Assembly (NCBI GenBank): GCA_026416125.1
Contig: JAOAFT010000017.1
Location: 1 to 48,458 of the forward strand
Reading direction: 5' to 3'
Origin: Bacteroidota bacterium
Lineage (GTDB): Bacteria; Bacteroidota; Ignavibacteria; UBA10030
Length of the DNA: 48,458 bases
Part shown: positions 27,869 through 36,600 of the stretch, one piece after another
Position numbering within the stretch: position 1 is the stretch's first letter
Layout of the letters: each line of letters opens with the position of its first letter
Program-made: the position numbers and the translations under genes
Notes under the pieces: model-generated
Database searches by the model: none
Told to the model about the DNA's origin: nothing
Seen by the model: the letters and a program-made list of their open reading frames with translations, nothing else

Positions 27869-29650
27869 ATGTACTATCGAGCTCTTACAGAATTCCTTAT
27901 GGTTTTAGAAAAGCATGGTGAACTTTGTAGAATTACAAGACCAGTTGATCCACACCTAGAGATTACAGAAATTGCAGTACGCGCTGTTCGTGAACAAAAG
28001 CCTGCACTGCTCTTTGAAAATGTTAAAGGTTCACGGTATTCTTTAGCCATAAACGTTTACGCTTCTGAAAAGCGTATTGAGTTAGCCTTGGGGACTCATC
28101 CTGAACAACTTGGGGAAGAAATTTTACAATATGTAGAGCGATTCAATCCGCCCACGTTGAAAACTCTTTGGCATGAGCGACGTTTTTTGAAACGGTTGAT
28201 ATCAATTCGACCTCATTTTGTTAGTGGCGGTGTTGCTCAAGAAGTGGTTGAAAAAAAACCTACTCTCTCTGACTTACCGATACAGACCTGTTGGCCAAAG
28301 GATGGCGGTAAATTCATTACTCAGGGACAAGTTATTACATATCATCCTCGAACATGGCGAAGAAACGTTGGTGTCTACCGGATGCATGTGTTTGATGAAC
28401 GTACAACTGGGATGCATTGGCAAATTCAAAAGGGAGGAGGATTTCACTTTTCGGTTGCTGAAAACCTCAACCAAAGCCTTGAAGTAGCAGTTGCACTTGG
28501 AACTTCACCGGCATTGTATTTTGCATCAGTTGCAGCACTACCTGAAGATATAGACGAAGTTATTTTTGCGTCATTTCTTCAAAATAGACCAGTATCAATG
28601 ACATGCGCTAAAACACTTTCAATTCATGTACCAGCCGATGCTGAAATTATTCTCGAGGGAATTGTGTCGCCACATATGCGGAGACTCGAGGGTCCATTTG
28701 GTGATCACTTTGGACATTATTCAACAGTAGCGGAATTTCCAGTATTTCAACTCACCGCAATTACACACAGACGGTCTCCAATATATCCTGCAACAGTCGT
28801 TGGTATACCACCAATGGAAGACAAGTTTGTTGGTGATGCAACGCAACAAATTCTATCACCTTTAATTAAGGTGTTTTTTCATGAAGTTAATAAAATTTGG
28901 GCATACTACGAAGCTGGTTTTCATAATTTACTAGTTGCTGCTGTGAATGTACGATATAAGAAAGAAGCAATGAAGACCGCATGTGGTATCCTTGGAATGG
29001 GACAGTTATCATTAACAAAGTGCCTTATTCTTGTTTCGAGTAGCATCGATCCAAGGAACTGGCGATCGGTGTTACGTGAAATACGGGACAATTTTATTCC
29101 AGAGTGTGACCTTACGTTTCTCTCCCATGTTCCGATTGATACACTCGATTTTACAAGTGGGACATCAGAACTTGGTAGTAAAATAATTATCGATGCTACA
29201 AGGAAATTATATAGGCAACCTATTCACCGGGAAAGAAAAAAATTGTCCAACTTAGAACAAAAGGTGAGAGAACTTGATTCTCGAATTACAGCTGCTCGTT
29301 GTATGGAAGACTGTATGCTTATTGTCCAGTGTGAGAAAGATGGCCGTTCAATAGTTGAAACTTTAGTATCACACCCGGAACTCCAGGGATGTCCAATAGT
29401 TGTAGCAGTAAGCAGCGATATCAATGTGAATGATGATGAAAACGTTCTTTGGGGAATATTTACCCGTTTTGATTGTACACGGGATATTGTTGTGACAGAG
29501 AAAATGTTCGTTGGTTGTATGCCAGTGTACAAGGGTGTATTAGGCATAGATGCAACTCTGAAACAAGGGTATCCAGAGCCATTAAAAATGGATCCAAATG
29601 TTATACAACGAGTTAATGAGTATTGGGATAGTTTATGGAAAAACCGCTAA
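27869..29650 (+). CDS. ubiD: UbiD-family decarboxylase
   Basis: Prenyl-FMN-dependent decarboxylase that removes the carboxyl group from an aromatic acid. The 593-residue product has UbiD features: ITRPVDPHLEITEIA near the N-terminus, a central MEDKFVGDATQ region and EGPFGDHFGHYS near 272. In this cassette it probably acts on the prenylated or unprenylated dihydroxynaphthoic acid, but the order of the late steps is not decided by sequence. It overlaps the MqnE-MqnA gene by 16 bases, a strong coupling sign. It lies between UbiX and the radical SAM enzymes. Confidence 0.9.
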   Translation: MYYRALTEFLMVLEKHGELCRITRPVDPHLEITEIAVRAVREQKPALLFENVKGSRYSLAINVYASEKRIELALGTHPEQLGEEILQYVERFNPPTLKTLWHERRFLKRLISIRPHFVSGGVAQEVVEKKPTLSDLPIQTCWPKDGGKFITQGQVITYHPRTWRRNVGVYRMHVFDERTTGMHWQIQKGGGFHFSVAENLNQSLEVAVALGTSPALYFASVAALPEDIDEVIFASFLQNRPVSMTCAKTLSIHVPADAEIILEGIVSPHMRRLEGPFGDHFGHYSTVAEFPVFQLTAITHRRSPIYPATVVGIPPMEDKFVGDATQQILSPLIKVFFHEVNKIWAYYEAGFHNLLVAAVNVRYKKEAMKTACGILGMGQLSLTKCLILVSSSIDPRNWRSVLREIRDNFIPECDLTFLSHVPIDTLDFTSGTSELGSKIIIDATRKLYRQPIHRERKKLSNLEQKVRELDSRITAARCMEDCMLIVQCEKDGRSIVETLVSHPELQGCPIVVAVSSDINVNDDENVLWGIFTRFDCTRDIVVTEKMFVGCMPVYKGVLGIDATLKQGYPEPLKMDPNVIQRVNEYWDSLWKNR

Positions 29651-31503
29651 TACGATTTCGTGACAAACGACTTCAACTTATATGGGAAAAAGTCTCTACT
29701 GCTGAACGGTTAACGTTTGATGATGGGCATACACTCTTTCAAACAAATGATTTCTATGCTCTTGGAAAAATGGCACGGTATGTTCAGATGGTGAAAAATG
29801 GTGATGCTGTTTATTTTTCGCTCAATCAAAAAATAGAACCAACAAATATTTGTGTACTCACATGTAAGTTTTGTAATTTTGGAGTAACAAAATACCATCC
29901 TCGTGCATATGAATTAACAATTGATGCAATACTTAAAATGTTGAATGAACAAGTACGAGAAGTGCACATTACTGGGGCTTTGCATCCAGAATGGAGTTTT
30001 GAACACTATGTCCATATAATACGGGCAATTCGCGAACATTTCCCCCGCATTGGCATCAAAGCATTTACAGCAGTAGAAATATGGTACTTCCATAAGAAGT
30101 TCAACCTATCCATTGAGGAAGTGTTAAAACGTCTTCAAGAAGCGGGTGTTCAAGCATTACCAGGTGGTGGTGCAGAAGTATTTTCAGAACGTATTCACAA
30201 CGAACTATTTCCACAAAAATTGGGTGCAAAGGAATGGCTCTCAATTCACCGTACAGCACATTTACAGGGGTTACCTTCAAATGCAACAATTTTGTATGGA
30301 CATATCGAAACTATAGAAGAACGCGTGAATCATCTACTGCAAATTCGTTCATTGCAAGATGAAACAGGTGGCTTTTTATCATTTATTCCCCTTGCGTTCC
30401 AACCTGGTACAACGAAGATAAAGCCATACGCGTATCCTACTTCAGCACTCGATGATCTCAAAATGATCGCAGTATCACGACTCTTACTTGACAATGTACC
30501 TCACATAAAAGCTTATTGGGTAATGTCAACAGAAGAAGTGGCATCGGCAGCACTCAATTATGGAGCAGATGATCTTGAAGGTACTGTAGGTGGTGAACGG
30601 ATTGCTCACGATGCAGGGGCACGAACGCCAACCAAACTTTCAATAAATCGTATACTTTCACTCATTCGCGATGCCGGGAAAATTCCTGTTGAACGAGATA
30701 TTATGTACAATCCTATTGCAATACACTCACCAAACGTTATTGGCAAAATTCCATATTTAAATTCAGTTCCTTTTTTTACAAAATTTACGTCGTCATCCTT
30801 CAAACTCCTTCCCCTCATTCCTAAACAAATGGGTATTCTAGCAGAAAAGAAACAGCTTCTTGCAGGGTTATTTCCTCTTATCGAATATCTTCGTTTGAAG
30901 TCGATGCTACTCCCATTACCATATTGTCTTTCATCACGCGATCAAGTGAAAAGTGTGCTTCTCTTTTCAAATGAGGGGTGGAAGCAGTTAGAAGGGAAAA
31001 AAATTGGTGTCACAGATGCAACAGTTACTTCGGTAATGCTTCTCAAAGTACTCTTACGAGTAAAGTACAATGTGAACGCTCATATTGAGAGACTGCCACC
31101 AATGATGAGTTCATACACACACTATGATGCTGTGTTACTAATTGGCGATCAAGCATTAAAACATAAAAAAGATGCCTTAGGATATTTTGAGCTTATATTC
31201 GATCTAGCACACGAGTGGTACGAGTGGAAACGGCTCCCATTTGTCTTCGCACTATGGGCAATTCAAGCATCTGCTACAGAGGAAGAGAAATCAGCACTCC
31301 TGAACACATTGAATGAATCTATAGATTATGGCGAAAGAAACTTTGCCAAACTCTGTGGCTATCATGCAAAACAGTTGAAAATTTCTGAAATTGAGTGTAT
31401 AGAATACTTAGAAGGATTCAATTTTCGTATGGGTCAAAGAGAACTTGCTTCTATCCAAGAATTTGAACGATGTATCAGCGAACTTATAACAATCGAGCAC
31501 TAG
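29635..31503 (+). CDS. Fused aminofutalosine synthase (MqnE) and chorismate dehydratase (MqnA)
   Basis: A 622-residue protein joining two futalosine-pathway enzymes. Residues 1 to about 360 are a radical SAM enzyme with CxxxCxxC at Cys73, Cys77 and Cys80 (NICVLTCKFC) and the PGGGAEVFSERI block, typical of MqnE. Residues from about 369 on match MqnA: IGKIPYLNSVPFF, then AGLFPLIEYLR, then AVLLIGDQAL near 500 and LPFVFALWAI near 535. MqnA makes 3-enolpyruvylbenzoate from chorismate, which MqnE then joins to SAM-derived adenosine, so the fusion links successive steps. A misread stop between two genes is unlikely because the frame is continuous with no in-frame ambiguity. It overlaps ubiD by 16 bases. 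Confidence 0.9.
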   Translation: MEKPLIRFRDKRLQLIWEKVSTAERLTFDDGHTLFQTNDFYALGKMARYVQMVKNGDAVYFSLNQKIEPTNICVLTCKFCNFGVTKYHPRAYELTIDAILKMLNEQVREVHITGALHPEWSFEHYVHIIRAIREHFPRIGIKAFTAVEIWYFHKKFNLSIEEVLKRLQEAGVQALPGGGAEVFSERIHNELFPQKLGAKEWLSIHRTAHLQGLPSNATILYGHIETIEERVNHLLQIRSLQDETGGFLSFIPLAFQPGTTKIKPYAYPTSALDDLKMIAVSRLLLDNVPHIKAYWVMSTEEVASAALNYGADDLEGTVGGERIAHDAGARTPTKLSINRILSLIRDAGKIPVERDIMYNPIAIHSPNVIGKIPYLNSVPFFTKFTSSSFKLLPLIPKQMGILAEKKQLLAGLFPLIEYLRLKSMLLPLPYCLSSRDQVKSVLLFSNEGWKQLEGKKIGVTDATVTSVMLLKVLLRVKYNVNAHIERLPPMMSSYTHYDAVLLIGDQALKHKKDALGYFELIFDLAHEWYEWKRLPFVFALWAIQASATEEEKSALLNTLNESIDYGERNFAKLCGYHAKQLKISEIECIEYLEGFNFRMGQRELASIQEFERCISELITIEH

Positions 31504-31512
31504 GGTAAACGT

Positions 31513-32334
31513 ATGACAGAAATACTACTTAAACGATTCGAAGAACTCATTGAATCTGGGAATAAACTTGTTCCTCTCGGTGGATTTGAATTTTCTGGGT
31601 ATAATGCTCGCCTACAAAACACATATAGTGAATGGCGAAAAGCAAGTCTTGAACTCTTTGATCTTGTAGGTCCAATAGGGTTTCCTTATAAAAACAAAGT
31701 ACTGAGTGATTCGAATAGTGTATATTTCTACCAAACGTCGGCATTTCTTATTCTCAATGCACTCAAAGAATTATCGGAAAAACTTAAAGCAACACCAGAA
31801 CTCATTACGGAAAAATCAATTCTTGCTCAGGAACAAAAGGAGAGAGAGCAAGTCACGTTTCACCAAGAAGAAGGTGTAACGGTACTAAAACCACCACCGA
31901 AAAAACAACCACCGCAGCAACAGATATCGATTGCAGAGAGGAGTATTCGTAAAAAAGTCTACGTTATAGGTAATAAGAATGAACCACTTCGAGTACAGCT
32001 CTCAGAATTTCTTAAAGAGCTTGATATTGAAGAAGTAGTAATTGAACGTACACCTGGGAAAATGCTTCTACTTGACGAGATACAAGATAATCCCGACGTT
32101 CACTATGCTTTTTTCGTAGTTGATTCTCAGGATATAGCATATATCATGTTTGAGCTTGGTCATTTCGTTGGTAAACTTGGCAATGGGAAAGTAATGGTAC
32201 TGCATATGACAGATGTGCAATTCCCACGTGAAGTACCAGGTGTTACTGTGAAACCAATAGTTGTAAAATTAGAAGAGGCAAGTTTAGCAATTATAAAGGA
32301 ACTAAAAGCAGGAGGGTACTCAATCAACATTTAA
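31513..32334 (+). CDS. TIR-like nucleotide-binding domain protein (PF10137-like), unknown function
   Basis: A 273-residue protein in two parts. Residues 1 to about 95 are helical (LLKRFEELIESGNKL). A Pro/Gln-rich linker follows at 126-140 (KPPPKKQPPQQQ). Residues about 148-273 look like the TIR-like domain of PF10137: KKVYVIGNKNEPLRVQLSEFL, then DNPDVHYAFFVVDSQD, then FELGHFVGKLGNGKVMVL (213-230) and IIKELKAGGY near the end. In related domains a Glu lies in the position held here by Asp188 or Glu189, and the Arg/Gln-rich stretch before FELG is absent, so NADase activity is doubtful. No signal peptide. It is encoded nine bases after the MqnE-MqnA gene and is followed by mqnC. Confidence 0.72.
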   Translation: MTEILLKRFEELIESGNKLVPLGGFEFSGYNARLQNTYSEWRKASLELFDLVGPIGFPYKNKVLSDSNSVYFYQTSAFLILNALKELSEKLKATPELITEKSILAQEQKEREQVTFHQEEGVTVLKPPPKKQPPQQQISIAERSIRKKVYVIGNKNEPLRVQLSEFLKELDIEEVVIERTPGKMLLLDEIQDNPDVHYAFFVVDSQDIAYIMFELGHFVGKLGNGKVMVLHMTDVQFPREVPGVTVKPIVVKLEEASLAIIKELKAGGYSINI

Positions 32335-32356
32335 AGTGTTTAAACGAGAGACTTTA

Positions 32357-33436
32357 ATGAGAATTAGGGAAATACTCACAGCGTGTATCAATGGGAAACG
32401 AATTACACGCGACGAAGGGTTACAACTTTCTCTTGAAGCTGATATCCTTGAACTTGGTGAAGCTGCTTACGAGGTACGATTTCAAAAGAATCAACAACCA
32501 TTCGTAACCTATGTTGTGGATACAAATCCTAATTATTCAAATATCTGTACAATTGAGTGCTCGTTTTGTGCTTTCTACAAGCGAAAAGGTGAAACAGGTG
32601 CATTTACGCTTTCAGTAGAGGAACTTATAACATCTTTTAAACACGCTGCAGAACGCGGTGTGACAACAGTGCTCCTTCAAGGGGGGGTACATCCAGATTT
32701 ACCATTCGAGTACTACCTTGAATTAATTGAACGAACACGAAAAGAAGTACCGCACATTGTACCTCATTTTTTCTCACCACCAGAAATACTTGGCATTGCT
32801 CAGACTTCTGGGTTGAGCGTAGAAGAAGTGCTTCAAAAGTTTTGGTATGCCGGTCTACGAACTCTTCCTGGTGGTGGTGCTGAAATTCTCTCAGATAGGG
32901 TACGACTAAAAATAAGCTCCAAAAAAGGAAGTTCAAACGATTGGCTCATGGTGATGAGGATAGCACATCGGATTGGATATAGAACAACAGCAACAATGAT
33001 GTTTGGTCATTTTGAAGAATGGGAAGATATAATTAACCACTTGGAAGCAATACGTATACTGCAAGATGAAACTAATGGATTTATGGCATTTATTCCTTGG
33101 TCATTTAAACCTTCTAATACACCACTTGAAAAAGTAATTCCTTATCATGCTACACCACTAAAGTATCTTCGAATACTAGCTCTTGCACGTCTTTACTTGG
33201 ATAATGTTCCTCACATTCAAACATCTTGGTTTTCTGAAGGGAAAAAAATTGGTCAAATAGGATTGTACTTTGGTGCTGATGATTTTGGGGGAACGATCTT
33301 TGAGGAAAATGTGCATGCAGCTGCACAGTACTATAACAAAGCTACAGTCGATGAATGTAGGCGATTGATTCGTGAAGCTGGCTTTATTCCAGCACAGCGG
33401 AACACATTGTACAACATTCTTTCTATCGATAAATAA
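32357..33436 (+). CDS. mqnC: Cyclic dehypoxanthinyl futalosine synthase (MqnC)
   Basis: Radical SAM enzyme that cyclises dehypoxanthine futalosine in the futalosine menaquinone pathway. The 359-residue product has CxxxCxxC at Cys64, Cys68 and Cys71 (NICTIECSFCAF), LPGGGAEILSDRVR in the middle, and a C-terminal FGADDFGGTIFEENVH block. These match MqnC rather than MqnE. A GTG at 32336, two bases after the previous gene, would add seven residues; the ATG at 32357 is preferred. It ends the unit; the next feature is the promoter and RNA before porU. MqnB and MqnD are not found in the window. Confidence 0.93.
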   Translation: MRIREILTACINGKRITRDEGLQLSLEADILELGEAAYEVRFQKNQQPFVTYVVDTNPNYSNICTIECSFCAFYKRKGETGAFTLSVEELITSFKHAAERGVTTVLLQGGVHPDLPFEYYLELIERTRKEVPHIVPHFFSPPEILGIAQTSGLSVEEVLQKFWYAGLRTLPGGGAEILSDRVRLKISSKKGSSNDWLMVMRIAHRIGYRTTATMMFGHFEEWEDIINHLEAIRILQDETNGFMAFIPWSFKPSNTPLEKVIPYHATPLKYLRILALARLYLDNVPHIQTSWFSEGKKIGQIGLYFGADDFGGTIFEENVHAAAQYYNKATVDECRRLIREAGFIPAQRNTLYNILSIDK

Positions 33437-33482
33437 TAGGATCTACGTTTTAACTGTAATTGAATTCTGAAATATACGTTAC

Positions 33483-33511
33483 TTGACATTTTTTTCTTCT
33501 CTCAGTATCTT
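33483..33511 (+). promoter_or_regulatory. Strong promoter-like site upstream of the porU leader RNA
   Basis: TTGACA (33483-33488), 17 bases, then TATCTT (33506-33511). A start of transcription is expected near 33518. It lies in the 232-base gap between mqnC and porU and points toward the stem-loop and terminator that follow. Confidence 0.65.
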
Positions 33512-33512
33512 G

Positions 33513-33665
33513 GTATTTGCAATAAGGAAGGAGCAATACGTATCGAGTTTTGATAAGGTATTGAATAAACTGGAAAAGAGCTGTGCAAGTAGACCTTTTC
33601 AAACTCGATATTGTACAAGTTGAGAGTGCCAGATGAAAAGGTACCACTTTTTATCTGGCTTTTTT
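33513..33665 (+). ncRNA. Candidate structured RNA or attenuated porU leader ending in an intrinsic terminator
   Basis: About 150 bases between the promoter and porU fold into a plain series of elements. A hairpin could form between GTATTTGC (33513-33520) and GCAATAC (33533-33539), with AAGGAAGG in its loop; its 5' arm may precede the transcription start. A long stem pairs TATCGAGTTT (33541-33550) exactly with AAACTCGATA (33601-33610), and AAGGT (33555-33559) pairs with ACCTT (33593-33597) inside it. The terminator at 33628-33665 closes the unit. No open frame fills this stretch. It could be a free small RNA or a riboswitch-like leader controlling the T9SS genes. I do not recognise the class. 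Confidence 0.6.
33628..33665 (+). terminator. Intrinsic terminator directly before porU
   Basis: GCCAGAT (33628-33634) pairs with ATCTGGC (33653-33659), extended by GAAAAG (33635-33640) with CTTTTT (33647-33652), giving 13 base pairs around the loop GTACCA, followed by six T residues. It overlaps an in-frame ATG at 33633, which therefore is not the porU start. Confidence 0.9.
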
Positions 33666-33668
33666 ATT

Positions 33669-36600
33669 ATGAAACACGTAGTGGCCTATATAGTATTACT
33701 TACAACTACTGTGCAGGTTGTTCTTGCACAAAACAGTATTCCACTTAGAATTGTTCAGCAAACACCTACTTTTGTAGACATTGAATTTAATCCCTCTGTA
33801 CGGCAATCTATACGGTTAGGTTCAGATGGCAAAGAGTATGGTTGGTATGATTTTGAGTATAGCCACATAGGAGTTGACTCACGTTCTGGATTGCTTTTTT
33901 TCTATGCGATGATTCCTGTAGTACTGCCAGATTCTTTCTGCACGATTCAAATTCTAACAACGGAAAGCTTTGAAACTCAGGTACTACCACCAAACGCAGA
34001 AGCACTGGGTATATCAAGTATCCAAAAGGAATTTAAGGAAGATAGAATTGCGTGGTTTACTGACTTTTCTCACTTCCACGAGTATACAGTTGCCTCGTTG
34101 ATTTTGAGACCAGTTGAGTTTATAGATGTTTCAAGAACTCGTCTTTACACAAAATTTGTTCTTCGGATACAAAGCACAAACGGACATCTATTTGCGAACA
34201 ATCCACTTGCACTCTGTCGGTGGAATACAGGATCAGAACTTGAAGCAACAAGTACTCGTACAATAAAGAAATTGACTGGAGTACCTTCACCCTTAGCAAC
34301 TGGAACATGGTATCGTTTTACTATTCAAGAGACAGGGATATATAAACTTGATTATTCATACTTTAAAAGTCAGAATATACCTGCTACGGTATGGAATAAC
34401 ATTAATGAAATAAGAATCTATGGGAATGGTGGTATTGTTGTACCACAAAATACTGGCCAACCGTATCCAGATGATTTGCAAGAAATTGCGAGACTCGTTG
34501 TAGACAACAATAAAAATGGAACGTTTGACACCGATGATTACATTCTTTTCTATGGTGTTACACCACGTATGTGGGTATATAAAGATAAAAGTATAACGCA
34601 TGTACTCCATCCATATACAGAAACAAACAACTGCTTTCTAACATCAACGCCAGGTATACCAGGGAAGGCGATGAGTGTACTCGAGTCAATATCCTCAAAT
34701 ACTATATTTCAACCAGCCTATTTTTTAGATGGGGTTTTTGTTGAACAAGAGAAGTATAACCTTATCAAGAGCGGTCGTCGCTGGGTAGGACAACGATTCG
34801 ATGCAAATACACAGTCAGCAATTTATACAAATACGCTCTATGGAATTATCTCTTCACTACCAATTGAGTATCGTTTTGTCTTCTATGTTAGATCGTCAAC
34901 ATCAGACGCTATGACCATAACAGAAAACGGGCAAAATCTTCTCACGATCTCCTTACCGTCGATGGTTGTTAACCAATCGGATAATCAAGGGTACTATGCG
35001 CAAACACGTCAGTATTCGTTTAAGACGATTCGACAAATTCCCGATAACAGAAGTGTCGTAAAATTTCAGTACTCACCAATGAATGCAAATGGAATTGCGT
35101 GGTTGGATTGGTTTGAAATTATTTACTATCGAAGTTTTGACGCTGTAAACAACTTTTTACTGTGGTGGGGGTACGATACTACTGGGTATGTCCAATATGA
35201 AGTGAAGAATTTATCATCCGCAGACGTATATGCTTTTGATGTAACAGAACATTCAAATGTAAAAGTGATTATCGGTTTACAGACTGAACCTGCAAACCCT
35301 ACTGTTAGACGGTTCACAGTATATCAAGCGGGTGGTACAATTCGACGTTTTGCTATTGTTGGATTAAACGGTACGAAAACACCAAGTACCGCTGAACGCG
35401 TTGATAATTCCAATCTCCATGGTGTAACAGATCGTATCGATTACATTATTATTACACCAAAAGAATTCGAAACAGAAGCAAATCGGTTGAAAAACCACAG
35501 AGAAACTCGTGATACAATCAGAACATTAGTAGCAACAATTGAAGCGGTTTACAATGAATTTTCTGGTGGACTTCAAGACCCCATGGCGATTCGAAATTTC
35601 CTGAAGTATGCATATGAACGGTGGCCTACACCTCCAAAGTATGTTCTCCTATTTGGAAGTGGTCACTATGACTATAAAAATATCACGACAACTCTAAAAA
35701 ATTGGATACCTCCATTCGAAACAGATGAGTCAAATTATCAAATTATGTCGTACTGTACCGATGATTCACTCGTTCTATGGGGAAATAGTTCAAGGGTAAT
35801 GATGGGGCTTGGACGTTTACCTGTGCGAACAAAAGCACAGGCAAAAAGTGTTGTTGACAAGATTATTCGATATGAAACAGAATCTCCCTTTGATGAATGG
35901 CGTAGTCGGATTACTTTTGTAGCAGATGATGAGTTTCCAACGCGTGTAGTAGGTGATTCTGCATCAACTACGAAGGAATATTTCCATGCTGAAGACACGG
36001 AAATTCTTGCCCGTGGCTATGTTCCGGCAACAATGGAAAAGAATAAAATTTTTCTTTCACAGTATCCAGACGTCATTACTGCTGCAGGACGGCGGAAACC
36101 AGGAGCGGCAGAGGCGCTTATCACAGCTATAAACAATGGAACGTTAATATTGAACTACGCTGGTCATGGTAATGAAACAGTCTGGGCTCACGAGGAAGTG
36201 TTTTCTCAATCTTCAACGTTACCCCAATTAACAAATCAACGGATGCTACTTCTCCTCATTGCTGCAACGTGTGACTTTGCTTTGTACGATGATCCTTCTG
36301 TGTTCAGTGCTGGAGAAGAATTTGTCACAATGGCAAATGGTGGAGCGATTGTAGGTATTTCTGCTGCTCGACCAGTCTATGCAAATCAGAACATTGCTCT
36401 CAACCGTGAAATACTTAGGCAATTGTTTTTACGTGATACATATGGGAATGTTCCAAGGATTGGCGATGTAATAAAGACAGTAAAGCAGTTCTATAACACA
36501 GTAAATGACAAAAAATACCATCTCTTTGGCGATCCAACTCTTCGTATTTTAATTCCGCGATACACTGTTGCAGTTGACTCTATTAATGATGAAAGTCCAA

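Noticed and set aside
31513-33436. A full defence island around the TIR-like gene
   Set aside because: No cyclase, helicase, toxin or other effector genes flank it; neighbours are menaquinone enzymes on both sides.
33633-33668. Upstream ATG at 33633 as the porU start
   Set aside because: It lies within the intrinsic terminator stem, and the 12 added residues precede a normal signal peptide that already starts at 33669.
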